A DNA stretch of 64,000 nucleotides from Citrifermentans bremense R1 (GTDB lineage Bacteria; Desulfobacterota; Desulfuromonadia; Geobacterales; Geobacteraceae): NCBI RefSeq assembly GCF_000426865.1, contig NZ_AUGE01000010.1, positions 94,377 to 158,376 on the forward strand, in the 5' to 3' direction. Numbering within the stretch: the first letter of the stretch is position 1; each line of letters opens with the position of its first letter. The notes under the pieces are model-generated. The model saw only the letters and a program-made list of their open reading frames with translations, was not told the origin of the DNA and did no database searches. Position numbers and translations under genes: made by a program. This document shows positions 28,214 through 36,763 of this stretch, one piece after another.

Positions 28214-28972
28214 ATGCTGACCAAAAGAATCATCCCCTGCCTCGACGTGAAGGGGGGGCGGGTAGTTAAAGGAGTCCAGTTCCTCGGACTGCGTGACGCC
28301 GGTGACCCGGTGGAGATCGCCGAGCTCTACGACCAGCAGGGCGCGGACGAACTGACCTTCCTCGACATCACCGCGTCCTCCGACGACCGCGACATCATCA
28401 TCGACGTGGTGCGCCGCACCGCCGAGCGCGTCTTCATGCCCCTGACGGTGGGCGGCGGGGTGCGGGTGGTCGAGGATATCAGACGCCTTCTGAACGCCGG
28501 CGCGGATAAGGTTTCCATCAACACGGCCGCCGTGCATCGCCCGGAGTTCGTGAGCGAGGCCGCCGAGAAGTTCGGCTCTCAATGCACCGTGGTCGCCATC
28601 GACGCACGCAGCAGGGCCGGCGGCGGCTGGGAGGTCTACACCCACGGCGGCAGGAATCCGACCGGTATCGACGCGGTGGAGTGGGCCCAGCGGATGGAGA
28701 GCATGGGTGCGGGGGAGATCCTTCTCACCTCCATGGATCGTGACGGCACCAAGGACGGCTACGACCTGCCGCTCACCCGCGCGGTGGTCGACGCGGTGAG
28801 CATCCCGGTCATCGCCTCCGGCGGAGTCGGCGGTCTGTCCCATCTCTACGACGGCTTCACCCAGGCCGGCGCCAGCGCCTGTCTTGCCGCCTCCATTTTC
28901 CACTACCGCGAGTACACCATCGAAGAGGCGAAGAGCTACCTCCGCGAACGGGGCGTGCCGGTACGACTATAG
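28214..28972 (+). CDS. hisF: Imidazole glycerol phosphate synthase, cyclase subunit
   Basis: A 252-residue TIM barrel. [20 protein letters not shown] contains the catalytic aspartate; [12 protein letters not shown] and [11 protein letters not shown] are the phosphate loops; [14 protein letters not shown] has the second aspartate. It combines with HisH to make imidazole glycerol phosphate and AICAR. GGGG lies seven to ten bases before the ATG. Confidence 0.96.
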
Positions 28973-28999
28973 ATCTTTCCAGCAACAGGGAGCAATGCC

Positions 29000-29329
29000 A
29001 TGGAAAAGCCCAAGGACGACATCATAGCCGCGGTTTACCGCGTGATCCAGGAACGCAAGGCCAACCCCGACGAATCCTCCTACACCGCGAGCCTCATGGC
29101 CAAAGGGGTGGACAAGATCCTGAAGAAGGTGGGCGAGGAGGCGACGGAGGTCGTCATCGCCGGTAAAGGGGGGAAGCGCGAGGAGATCATCTACGAGACG
29201 GCCGACCTCATCTTCCACAACCTCGTGCTCCTCGGTTTCTACGATATCGACCCCGAAGAGGTCTATGCCGAACTAAGGCGCCGCTTCGGTATTTCGGGCA
29301 TCGAAGAGAAGGAATCCAGGGTAGGTTAG
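29000..29329 (+). CDS. hisE: Phosphoribosyl-ATP pyrophosphatase
   Basis: A 109-residue monofunctional HisE (MazG-like fold): SSYTASLMAKGVDKILKKVGEEATEVVIAGK with the EEATE metal-binding helix, and YETADLIFHNLVLL with the second acidic pair. It is separate from HisI, the cyclohydrolase, which is not in this window. GGGAG precedes the ATG. It is the last his gene; rpsU follows after its own promoter. Confidence 0.95.
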   Translation: MEKPKDDIIAAVYRVIQERKANPDESSYTASLMAKGVDKILKKVGEEATEVVIAGKGGKREEIIYETADLIFHNLVLLGFYDIDPEEVYAELRRRFGISGIEEKESRVG

Positions 29330-29355
29330 CGAATTCTGAAAAACTTAGAAAATTC

Positions 29356-29383
29356 TTGACAAAAACTGGACGAGTGCTATATT
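29356..29383 (+). promoter_or_regulatory. Sigma-70-type promoter of the rpsU-dnaG-rpoD cluster
   Basis: TTGACA at 29356-29361 and TATATT at 29378-29383, 16 bp apart, in an AT-rich pocket between hisE and rpsU. The predicted start near 29390 leaves about 70 nt before rpsU. Confidence 0.65.
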
Positions 29384-29460
29384 GCTGATTCCTTGAATAG
29401 TGTCTGCCGGCCCGTACCCACTAAGTTAGTAAATCCAGAAGAGAAGGGGGGGGAATATGA

Positions 29461-29658
29461 ATGCCGGGAGTAAAGGTAAAAGAAGCTGAACCGTTTGAGC
29501 TGGCGCTCAAGAAGTTCAAGAAGCAGTGCGAGAAAGCTGGGATCCTTTCAGAGGTTCGCAAAAGAGAGCACTACGAGAAGCCGAGCATCAAGAAGAAGAA
29601 AAAGGCCATTGCAGCGCGCAAGCGTGCTCTGAAAAAACAGCGGAAGATGGTTGACTAG
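29461..29658 (+). CDS. rpsU: 30S ribosomal protein S21
   Basis: A 65-residue bS21, very basic, with [20 protein letters not shown] and the lysine-rich tail [19 protein letters not shown] long G run (AAGGGGGGGG) serves as Shine-Dalgarno. It is the first gene of an rpsU-yqeY-cvpA-dnaG-rpoD cluster, an expanded form of the classical rpsU-dnaG-rpoD macromolecular-synthesis operon. Confidence 0.96.
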   Translation: MPGVKVKEAEPFELALKKFKKQCEKAGILSEVRKREHYEKPSIKKKKKAIAARKRALKKQRKMVD

Positions 29659-29666
29659 AGGGATTC

Positions 29667-30110
29667 ATGCAACTGCAGGAGAGATTAAACGCGGATCTTA
29701 AGGAAGCGATGAAAAGTCGCGATGCATTGCGCCTTTCCACCGTCCGCATGCTGCTCTCCTCGGTGAAGAACCGCGCCATCGAACTCAGACGCGATCTGAG
29801 CGATGCGGAAGTCACCGAAACCATAGTTACCCTCTGCAAGCAGCGCAGGGAATCCATACGGCTCTTTAAGGAAGCAGGCAGACAGGAGCTAGTGGATAAA
29901 GAGGAGGCGGAGCTTACGCTCCTGACCGGTTACCTCCCCCAGCAGCTGACACGGGAAGAGCTGGTATCCCTTGTGGAGAAAGTCATAGCGGAAACCTCCG
30001 CCACGAGCGGAAAGGACATGGGCAGGGTGATGAAAGCCCTGCAACCCCTGGTTTCCGGCCGCGCAGACGGTAAATTGGTGAGCGAAGTTGTAAAGGAAAA
30101 ACTCGCATGA
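29667..30110 (+). CDS. GatB/YqeY domain-containing protein
   Basis: A 147-residue YqeY-family protein, homologous to the C-terminal tRNA-binding domain of the GatB amidotransferase subunit: MQLQERLNADLKEAMKSRDALRLSTVRML at the N-terminus, VTLCKQRRESIRLFKEAGR and GRVMKALQPLVSGRADGKLV at the C-terminus. Its precise role is unknown in most bacteria. It starts 8 bp after rpsU (AGAGGGA upstream) and is common at this position. Confidence 0.92.
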   Translation: MQLQERLNADLKEAMKSRDALRLSTVRMLLSSVKNRAIELRRDLSDAEVTETIVTLCKQRRESIRLFKEAGRQELVDKEEAELTLLTGYLPQQLTREELVSLVEKVIAETSATSGKDMGRVMKALQPLVSGRADGKLVSEVVKEKLA

Positions 30111-30116
30111 CTGTTG

Positions 30117-30138
30117 CCCCCGGGAGAGATCCCGGGGG
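30117..30138. other. Strong hairpin with a GAGA tetraloop between yqeY and cvpA
   Basis: A perfect 9-bp stem CCCCCGGGA / TCCCGGGGG closes a GAGA (GNRA) loop. There is no following T run, so it is not a standard Rho-independent terminator. It may stabilise or mark a processing point in the macromolecular-synthesis transcript. Confidence 0.7.
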
Positions 30139-30225
30139 GGATTGCGGGCTTTACGGTGTCATGAGTAGGGGCGAATCTACCGATTCCCCCTTCTTTTGCT
30201 TTTTGGCTGCTGACCAGGTGCGTGC

Positions 30226-30714
30226 ATGATCCTTCTCGACATCCTTATCTGGGTGGTATTGCTCTTCTTTGTGGCAAAAGGGTTCTCGAAGGGGCTGGTG
30301 CGGGAGGCTTGCTCCCTGCTGGGCCTTGTCACGGGCGGCTGGGCCGCTTTCAGATATTATTCATTTCTCAGCCTCGGGCTCAGGCAGTTCATAAACCTTC
30401 CCCCGCAGGTGGCGCAGCCGCTGTCGTTTCTCCTTATCTTCCTGTTGTTGAGCGTCCTCTTCTATTTCCTCGGTCATCTGCTCACCGTCATCTTCAAGGT
30501 CATGCTCCTGGGAGGGATCAACCGGATCGGCGGCATCGTATTCGGCTTTCTGCAGGGAGGGTTCGTCCTTTGCGTCGTCCTTTACCTCGCGACCACAAAA
30601 CCCATGCCAGACAAGTTCAAGGGATGGGTCTCCCGATCCAAGACCGCAAACGCTTTCGCCTCGACCGGGGGCAGCATCGCCGCCGGATGGGAAGGGGCAG
30701 TACGCAGGAAATAA
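30226..30714 (+). CDS. CvpA family membrane protein
   Basis: A 162-residue inner-membrane protein with about four hydrophobic helices (ILIWVVLLFFVAKGFSKG; the SFLLIFLLLSVLFYFLGHLL segment; FGFLQGGFVLCVVLYLA). The N-terminal GxxxG-rich hairpin with FSKGLVREACSLLGLVTGGW is typical of CvpA, named for colicin V production and associated with envelope homeostasis. It sits 12 bp before dnaG on the same transcript. Confidence 0.88.
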   Translation: MILLDILIWVVLLFFVAKGFSKGLVREACSLLGLVTGGWAAFRYYSFLSLGLRQFINLPPQVAQPLSFLLIFLLLSVLFYFLGHLLTVIFKVMLLGGINRIGGIVFGFLQGGFVLCVVLYLATTKPMPDKFKGWVSRSKTANAFASTGGSIAAGWEGAVRRK

Positions 30715-30726
30715 GGAATTACAGCA

Positions 30727-32484
30727 GTGTCGATGATTCCGGATGAAAAGGTCAGGGAGGTGCGCGAGCGGGCTCCCATTCTCCAGGTCATCTCCGATTA
30801 CATGAGCCTCAGGAAATCGGGGGCGAACTACCAGGGCATCTGCCCTTTCCACGGCGAGAAGACCCCCAGTTTCAACGTGAATCCCGCACGCGGGATCTTT
30901 CACTGCTTCGGCTGCGGTGCAGGCGGCAACTCCTTCGATTTCGTGATGCGCATGGAGGGGCTGAGTTTCCCCCAGGCGGTGAAGTTCCTCGCCAAGAAGG
31001 TCGGCGTAGAGATCCCCGAGCGCCCCCTTTCGCGCGACGAGAAGCGCAAGATGGACGAGCAGGAGCAGGCCTTTCACATCAACGACATGGCCTGCGAGTA
31101 CTACCGTCGGGTACTGGAGTCGGACGAGGCGGGTGCTGCCGGGAGAGCATACCTGCAGCAGCGCGGCGTGGACCAGGAAACCGCGGCCACCTACCGCATG
31201 GGCTTTGCTCCGGCGGGATGGGACAACCTGGCAAAATTCTTCCAGAGAAAAGGGGTGCCGCTGGAGCAGGCCGAGAAGCTGGGACTTTTGAGGAAAAGGG
31301 AGGGAAGGGACGGCTATTACGATACCTTCCGCAACCGGCTTCTCTTCACCATCTCGGACCTCCACGGCCGCGCCATTGGTTTCGGCGGGCGGGTCATGGA
31401 CGATTCGCTCCCCAAATACATCAACTCCCCGGAGTCGGTGGTGTACCACAAGAGCGAGGTCCTCTTCGGAGTCGATCTCGCCAAGAAAGGGATGCGCGAG
31501 CAGGGCAGCGCCATCGTCGTCGAAGGGTACTTCGACCATCTTGCCCTTTACCGGGCCGGTTACACCAACGTGGTCGCCACCTGCGGCACGGCGCTGACGC
31601 CGCCGCACGTGAAGCTTCTCAGGCGCTACGCTGAGCGCGCCTACATGCTCTTTGACGGAGACGAGGCAGGACGCAAGGCGACGGTCCGTTCCATGGAACT
31701 CTTCCTGGAGGAGGGGTTTCCGGCGCGCGTTGTGGAAGTCCCGTCCGGGGACGACCCGGACACCTTCATCCGGCGCGAGGGAGGTGCGGCTTTTGCGCCC
31801 CTGCTGGAGCAGTCTCTTCCCATCTTCGAGTCGTTTTACCTGGGCGTGTTGAAGAGTCTCGACATTCGCGGCGTCGAGGGGAAGGTTGCCTTCGTGAACG
31901 AGGTCTCGCCGCGGCTCTCCAAGATATCGGACCCGGTCGAGCGCGGGCTTTACGAGAAGGAGATCTGCCGGGCGGTCGGGATCGACCAGGCGATGCTGCA
32001 CAAGAAGGTGGGGATACCCGCCGTAGCACCGCGCCCCCAGCAGTCGAAGGCAGCGCCACCGCGCACCGCAGCCACCGAGGAGGTGCTCCTGACGCTGATG
32101 GCGAAGTATCCCGAAGTCGTGCTAAGGGTTCGCGACCACGGCGCCGATAAGCTTTTCAACGGCGCACATCTGAGGCTCGCCGAGGCCATGATCGCTGAGG
32201 CGGGGCAGGGGGACCTGGACCTCTCCCGCGTGCTGGAGCAGATAGAATCGCCCGAGGAGCGCAGCCGCCTGTTCTCGCTTTTCGTGGAGGATGCGCACCT
32301 GGAGGACATGAACGCCGTCAAGGCGTTCGAACAGTGCTGCCAAGCCCTGGAGCGGCATGCTCTGAAGGGGGGCGGCAAGGCCCTGGCGCGAGAGCTTGCC
32401 ACGGTCGACCCGGATTCTCCCAGATACCTGGAGATACTGGCGGAACTTGAGCGGTTGCGTAATAAAAAATCGAAATTACTATAG
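30727..32484 (+). CDS. dnaG: DNA primase
   Basis: A 585-residue bacterial primase. The N-terminal CHC2 zinc domain is CPFHGEKTPSF...FHCFGCGAGG (about residues 40-64). A TOPRIM catalytic core follows, with VVEGYFDHLALYRAG (EGYxD) and LFDGDEAGRKA (DxD). The C-terminal helicase-interacting domain is present but divergent. Translation starts at GTG 30727 or the ATG two codons later; AAGGA lies upstream. rpoD follows after 32 bp. Confidence 0.96.
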   Translation: MSMIPDEKVREVRERAPILQVISDYMSLRKSGANYQGICPFHGEKTPSFNVNPARGIFHCFGCGAGGNSFDFVMRMEGLSFPQAVKFLAKKVGVEIPERPLSRDEKRKMDEQEQAFHINDMACEYYRRVLESDEAGAAGRAYLQQRGVDQETAATYRMGFAPAGWDNLAKFFQRKGVPLEQAEKLGLLRKREGRDGYYDTFRNRLLFTISDLHGRAIGFGGRVMDDSLPKYINSPESVVYHKSEVLFGVDLAKKGMREQGSAIVVEGYFDHLALYRAGYTNVVATCGTALTPPHVKLLRRYAERAYMLFDGDEAGRKATVRSMELFLEEGFPARVVEVPSGDDPDTFIRREGGAAFAPLLEQSLPIFESFYLGVLKSLDIRGVEGKVAFVNEVSPRLSKISDPVERGLYEKEICRAVGIDQAMLHKKVGIPAVAPRPQQSKAAPPRTAATEEVLLTLMAKYPEVVLRVRDHGADKLFNGAHLRLAEAMIAEAGQGDLDLSRVLEQIESPEERSRLFSLFVEDAHLEDMNAVKAFEQCCQALERHALKGGGKALARELATVDPDSPRYLEILAELERLRNKKSKLL

Positions 32485-32516
32485 TAGGATTCAAAAGCTG
32501 TAGTGGAGCGTGGTAA

Positions 32517-34271
32517 ATGGCCAAGAAAAGCATGGACGAAGTGAAGCAGCTCATCGACCTGGGCAAGGAAAAGGGGTTTCTCACCTACGAAGAGGTGAAC
32601 GACCTGCTTCCCCCCGACATCGTCTCCTCCGATCAGATAGACGACGTCATGAGCATGTTTGGCGATATGGACATCGAGATAGTCGACTCCGCCCAGAAGG
32701 TAAAGATCCCGAAGATCAAGATGGATCTGGAAGAAGAGGAAGAGCACGAAGGGAGCGAGGAAGAAGTCGAGTTCGAGCCCGGCACCCTTGGCCGTACCAG
32801 CGACCCTGTCCGCATGTACCTGCGCGAGATGGGTTCCGTCTCGCTTCTCACCCGTGAGGGAGAGGTCGAGATCGCCAAGAGGATCGAGGTGGGCGAGCGC
32901 GACGTCGCCAGCGTCATCCTGAACACTCCGATCACGGTGAGAGAGGTCGTCTCCCTTGGCGAGCGTCTCAGGAAGCAGCAGATCGGCGCCATCGAGATCT
33001 CGAAAGACGTCGAGGAAGAGGTGCTGGAGGAGGGGGAAGAGGATCTTCAGGCCCTTAAAGTGCTCACCATCATCGACGAGATCAAGGAAATCGACCAGCG
33101 GATGAGCGAGATCCAGGCTGTTCTCGACAACGAGAAGGCTGCCGCAAAGGAGCGCGATGCCCTGGGCGCCGAGCACGCCGAACTCAAGGTGAAGATGGCG
33201 GAGACCCTCAAGTCGCTGCGCCTGAAGGACCGCCACATCGAGAAGATCGCCCAGCGCCTGAAGGAGCTTTCCTGCAAGGTCGACACGGTCATGCAGGAGA
33301 TCGCCGAGCTGGAGAAGGAAAGCGGCGCCGAGAGAGAGCCTTTCCTTGCTGCCTTCGAAGGTGCTAAGGGCGGTTCCGAGGCGGAGTTCCAGAAGAAGCT
33401 GAACATGACGCTGGAGGAAGGTCAGAAGCTCGAGAAGCGCTTCCGCTCCAGCGAAGCGAAGTTGAAGAAGATCGAGCAGGAGTCCGGCTTCAAGGCGAGC
33501 GAGCTCGCCAACGCCCTCCTTGCCATCGAAGAAGGGGAGCACAAGGCGAAGCTGGCCAAAAGCGAGCTGGTCGAGGCCAACCTCCGCCTGGTCGTCTCCA
33601 TCGCCAAGAAGTACACCAACCGCGGCCTGCAGTTCCTGGACCTGATCCAGGAAGGGAACATCGGCCTCATGAAGGCTGTGGACAAATTCGAGTACCAGCG
33701 CGGTTACAAGTTCTCGACTTACGCCACTTGGTGGATCCGCCAGGCCATCACCCGCGCCATCGCGGACCAGGCCCGTACCATCAGGATCCCGGTGCACATG
33801 ATCGAGACCATCAACAAGCTGATCCGTACCAGCCGCCAACTGGTGCAGGAGATCGGCCGCGAGCCTTCCCCCGAAGAGATCGCCGAGCGCATGGCGCTGC
33901 CGTTGGACAAGGTGCGCAAGGTTCTCAAAATCGCCAAGGAGCCGATCTCCCTGGAGACCCCGATCGGCGAGGAAGAAGATTCCCATCTTGGGGATTTCAT
34001 CGAGGACAAGGGTGTGGTCTCCCCCCTGGAAGCGGTGATCAAGGCGAACCTTTCCGAGCAGACCTCCCGGGTGCTCTCCACCCTCACCCCCCGCGAGGAG
34101 AAGGTGCTCCGGATGCGCTTCGGCATCGGCGAGAAGAGCGACCATACCCTCGAAGAGGTGGGCCAGGACTTCGAGGTCACGCGTGAAAGGATCCGGCAGA
34201 TCGAGGCGAAGGCGCTCAGGAAGCTGCGCCACCCCAGCCGGGCTAAGAAGCTGAAAAGCTTCGTAGAGTAA
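32517..34271 (+). CDS. rpoD: Primary sigma factor RpoD (sigma-70)
   Basis: A 584-residue housekeeping sigma factor. Region 1.1 forms the N-terminus, region 1.2 contains [21 protein letters not shown], then a non-conserved acidic helical insert. Regions 2.1-2.4 include [29 protein letters not shown] and [15 protein letters not shown] (promoter -10 recognition), and region 4.2 is [27 protein letters not shown] (-35 helix-turn-helix). It ends the rpsU-dnaG-rpoD cluster and is followed by a strong terminator. Confidence 0.97.
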   Translation: MAKKSMDEVKQLIDLGKEKGFLTYEEVNDLLPPDIVSSDQIDDVMSMFGDMDIEIVDSAQKVKIPKIKMDLEEEEEHEGSEEEVEFEPGTLGRTSDPVRMYLREMGSVSLLTREGEVEIAKRIEVGERDVASVILNTPITVREVVSLGERLRKQQIGAIEISKDVEEEVLEEGEEDLQALKVLTIIDEIKEIDQRMSEIQAVLDNEKAAAKERDALGAEHAELKVKMAETLKSLRLKDRHIEKIAQRLKELSCKVDTVMQEIAELEKESGAEREPFLAAFEGAKGGSEAEFQKKLNMTLEEGQKLEKRFRSSEAKLKKIEQESGFKASELANALLAIEEGEHKAKLAKSELVEANLRLVVSIAKKYTNRGLQFLDLIQEGNIGLMKAVDKFEYQRGYKFSTYATWWIRQAITRAIADQARTIRIPVHMIETINKLIRTSRQLVQEIGREPSPEEIAERMALPLDKVRKVLKIAKEPISLETPIGEEEDSHLGDFIEDKGVVSPLEAVIKANLSEQTSRVLSTLTPREEKVLRMRFGIGEKSDHTLEEVGQDFEVTRERIRQIEAKALRKLRHPSRAKKLKSFVE

Positions 34272-34277
34272 GCATCC

Positions 34278-34316
34278 AGGGCCGCACCGGATCATCGGCG
34301 CGGCCCTTTGTTTTTG
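34278..34316 (+). terminator. Rho-independent terminator after rpoD
   Basis: An 8-bp perfect stem AGGGCCGC / GCGGCCCT (34278-34285 with 34300-34307) has a 14-nt loop that can itself pair (CCG/CGG), followed by TTTGTTTTT. Confidence 0.9.
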
Positions 34317-34379
34317 TAAAATCAGAGAACGGAACACAGAGGGTGCAGGGGAAACCTCATCCTTCAACGAGGTGAAAAG

Positions 34380-35057
34380 ATGCAGAAAAAGGCGGTAATC
34401 CTTTACAGCGGCGGGCTCGATTCGACCACCTGCCTGGCGATAGCGAAGGAGCAGGGTTTCGCACCCTACGCCCTCAGCTTCAGCTACGGGCAACGGCACC
34501 AGCAGGAACTGGAGGTGGCGAAGCTGAACGCGCGCCCGATGGGGGCCGTGGATCACCTGCTGGTCGAGTTCGACCTGAGGAAGATGGGGGGGAGTGCGCT
34601 TACTTCCGACATCGAGGTCCCCAAGGAGGGAGTCGGGGAGGAGATACCGGTAACCTACGTGCCGGCCCGCAACACGATCTTCCTCTCCTTCGCGCTCGGC
34701 TGGGCGGAGACGCTCGACTGCTTCGACATCTTCATCGGCGTCAACGCGCTCGATTACTCGGGCTACCCCGACTGCCGGCCCGAGTTCGTCGCTGCCTATG
34801 AGGCCATGGCGAACCTCGCCACCAAGGCCGGGGTCGAGGGTAAAAGGTTGAAGATCCACACCCCGCTGATCAGTCTGACCAAGGCCGAGATCATCCAGAA
34901 GGGGCTCTCGCTGGGGGTCGACTACTCCAAGACCCATTCCTGCTACGACCCTGCCGAAGACGGCGCGGCCTGCGGCCGGTGCGATTCCTGCCGTTTGCGG
35001 CTCAAAGGGTTTGCAGAAGCCGGGGTGGCCGACCCGGTAAGGTACCAGAAGCTTTAG
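34380..35057 (+). CDS. queC: 7-cyano-7-deazaguanine synthase QueC
   Basis: A 225-residue ATP-dependent enzyme converting 7-carboxy-7-deazaguanine to preQ0, the precursor of queuosine. [20 protein letters not shown] contains the SGGxDS PP-loop; the zinc site is C-x(n)[10 protein letters not shown] near the C-terminus. GAGGTG precedes the ATG. folE2, which makes an early precursor of the same pathway, follows 58 bp later. No preQ1 riboswitch was recognised upstream. Confidence 0.95.
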   Translation: MQKKAVILYSGGLDSTTCLAIAKEQGFAPYALSFSYGQRHQQELEVAKLNARPMGAVDHLLVEFDLRKMGGSALTSDIEVPKEGVGEEIPVTYVPARNTIFLSFALGWAETLDCFDIFIGVNALDYSGYPDCRPEFVAAYEAMANLATKAGVEGKRLKIHTPLISLTKAEIIQKGLSLGVDYSKTHSCYDPAEDGAACGRCDSCRLRLKGFAEAGVADPVRYQKL

Positions 35058-35115
35058 CGGCACGCCCTCATCCTCTGCCTCCTCCGTGGGCGAGCGGTAA
35101 CAACCGAGGAAAAAA

Positions 35116-35919
35116 ATGATCAAAGAATATCTGAAGAAGCCATCCCTGAGCGACGTGCAACTCACCCGCGATACCAGGAACATACCGATCGGAAAGGTGG
35201 GGGTGAAGGACATCTCCTACCCCATAGTAGTGATGGACAAGAACAAGTCCTTTCAGAACACCATCGCCCGGATCAACATGTACGTGGATCTCCCCCATCA
35301 CTTCAAGGGGACCCACATGAGCCGGTTCGTGGAGATCCTCAATGAGTATCGCGAGGAGATCGCGCTCGACAAACTGGAGCTCATCCTCTCCACCATGAAG
35401 GAGAAACTGGGGGCATCCAACGCGCACCTTGAGATGGAATTCCCCTACTTCGTGGAGAAGACCGCGCCGGTGTCGCGGGCGAAGAGCCTGATGGAATACA
35501 CCTGCACCTTCAGCGCCTCGCTTTCGGACCGCTTCGACTTCGTGCTTGGGATCAAGGTGCCGGTCACCTCGCTTTGCCCTTGCAGCAAGGAATTGTCCAG
35601 CTACGGCGCCCACAACCAGCGCTCCATCATGACAGTCCAGGTTCGCTACAGCGAATTCATCTGGATCGAAGACCTGATCGAAATCATCGAGCAGTGCGGT
35701 TCCTCCCCTGTGTATTCTCTGCTAAAACGCGAGGACGAGAAATTCGTCACCGAGCGCGCATACGAGAACCCGCGGTTCGTTGAGGATATGGTGCGCGAGG
35801 CGACGGTCCGGCTGCTAAGTATGCATAACGTTACGTGGTTTTCCGTGGAAGCGGAGAACTTCGAGTCCATCCACAAACACTCGGCCTACGCCGCAATCGA
35901 GAGAAGCAGGGAGTCATAA
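35116..35919 (+). CDS. folE2: GTP cyclohydrolase FolE2
   Basis: A 267-residue FolE2 (COG1469) enzyme converting GTP to 7,8-dihydroneopterin triphosphate, feeding queuosine and folate synthesis. Family features are FKGTHMSRFVEIL, SLMEYTCTFSASL, VPVTSLCPCSKELSSYGAHNQRS (the metal-binding cysteine and the catalytic SxYGAHNQR stretch) and the C-terminal ENFESIHKHSAYA with metal-binding histidine. It is tolerant of other metals when zinc is scarce in characterised members. Adjacent queC supports a role in 7-deazapurine synthesis. Confidence 0.93.
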   Translation: MIKEYLKKPSLSDVQLTRDTRNIPIGKVGVKDISYPIVVMDKNKSFQNTIARINMYVDLPHHFKGTHMSRFVEILNEYREEIALDKLELILSTMKEKLGASNAHLEMEFPYFVEKTAPVSRAKSLMEYTCTFSASLSDRFDFVLGIKVPVTSLCPCSKELSSYGAHNQRSIMTVQVRYSEFIWIEDLIEIIEQCGSSPVYSLLKREDEKFVTERAYENPRFVEDMVREATVRLLSMHNVTWFSVEAENFESIHKHSAYAAIERSRES

Positions 35920-36030
35920 AGTTGTCTCAGTCAACCGCTTGACTGTGGAAAACTCTGTTGATAAGCGGCAAAATTGTGGACAAGTCTAGACTTTTCTACT
36001 CATTTATCCCTTCTAAGGCCAGAACCTCTA

Positions 36031-36705
36031 ATGAAACGCGCGCTCGCCATCTTCGCCAAAACACCACTTCCCGGTCTGGTCAAGACCCGGTTGTCTCCCC
36101 CACTGTCGCTCCAGCAGGGGGCCGAACTCTACCGCTGCATGTTCCTCGATACCATTGCGCGCGTGCGGCCCCTGAACGCCGATACGGTTCTCTTCTACGA
36201 AGGTGAGAGCGACTTTTTCCATAAAAGTGCTCCCCACGCCACCCTGATGCGGCAGCATGACGGGGGGCTGGGAACGAGGCTGGAGCAGGCCTTCGATCAG
36301 TTGGCGGAACTGGGATACGATTCCCGCGTGGTGATCGGCTCCGACGCGCCGGATCTGCCGTTTGCTTATCTGGAGGATGCTTTCGCCCGGCTGGAGGGAG
36401 GAAGCGACACAGTGTTCGGCCCCGCTTCAGACGGGGGGTATTACCTGGTTGGGGTGCGGAGAGGAGCGGGGAGCATCTTTCAAGGGATACCCTGGTCCAC
36501 AGCGAAGGTCCTTGAGACGAGCTTGAAGCAGGCTCAGGCGTCAGGATTATCCTCCACGCTCCTTGCTCCCTGGTATGACGTGGACTGCTACCAGGACCTG
36601 CTGCGTCCTGGGCTCTCAGACCCGCTAAACGGTGCGCCGCTGACAAGAAGTTTCCTCGCCCACCTTTGTCCGGAAACACTGGCGCCGACGGCCGATGCGG
36701 TATAA
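36031..36705 (+). CDS. DUF2064 / TIGR04282 family glycosyltransferase-like protein
   Basis: A 224-residue protein with MKRALAIFAKTPLPGLVKTRLSPPL at the N-terminus, VVIGSDAPDLPF and VFGPASDGGYYLVGVR, the GT-A-like nucleotide-binding fold found in DUF2064 proteins. Members are annotated as glycosyltransferases linked to arsenosugar or other small-molecule synthesis, or as molybdenum-cofactor guanylyltransferase relatives. No arsenic gene lies nearby, so substrate is unknown. The ATG at 36031 was preferred over an upstream in-frame start because conserved sequence begins there. Confidence 0.82.
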   Translation: MKRALAIFAKTPLPGLVKTRLSPPLSLQQGAELYRCMFLDTIARVRPLNADTVLFYEGESDFFHKSAPHATLMRQHDGGLGTRLEQAFDQLAELGYDSRVVIGSDAPDLPFAYLEDAFARLEGGSDTVFGPASDGGYYLVGVRRGAGSIFQGIPWSTAKVLETSLKQAQASGLSSTLLAPWYDVDCYQDLLRPGLSDPLNGAPLTRSFLAHLCPETLAPTADAV

Positions 36706-36763
36706 TCTCCCGCGTCGACGCGCCCCCTTCCGGCAGCAATTGACGCAGTAACAAAGGCCAGCC

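Noticed and set aside
30361..32001. A 546-codon minus-strand frame
   Set aside because: Antisense to cvpA and dnaG; a shadow.
34320..34379. A possible preQ1 riboswitch before queC
   Set aside because: The class I consensus (G-rich stem, CCCUC loop and A-rich tail) could not be matched.
31950..35213. A 1087-codon minus-strand frame
   Set aside because: It runs antisense through dnaG, rpoD and queC, all with unmistakable motifs, and is a codon-bias shadow in GC-rich DNA.
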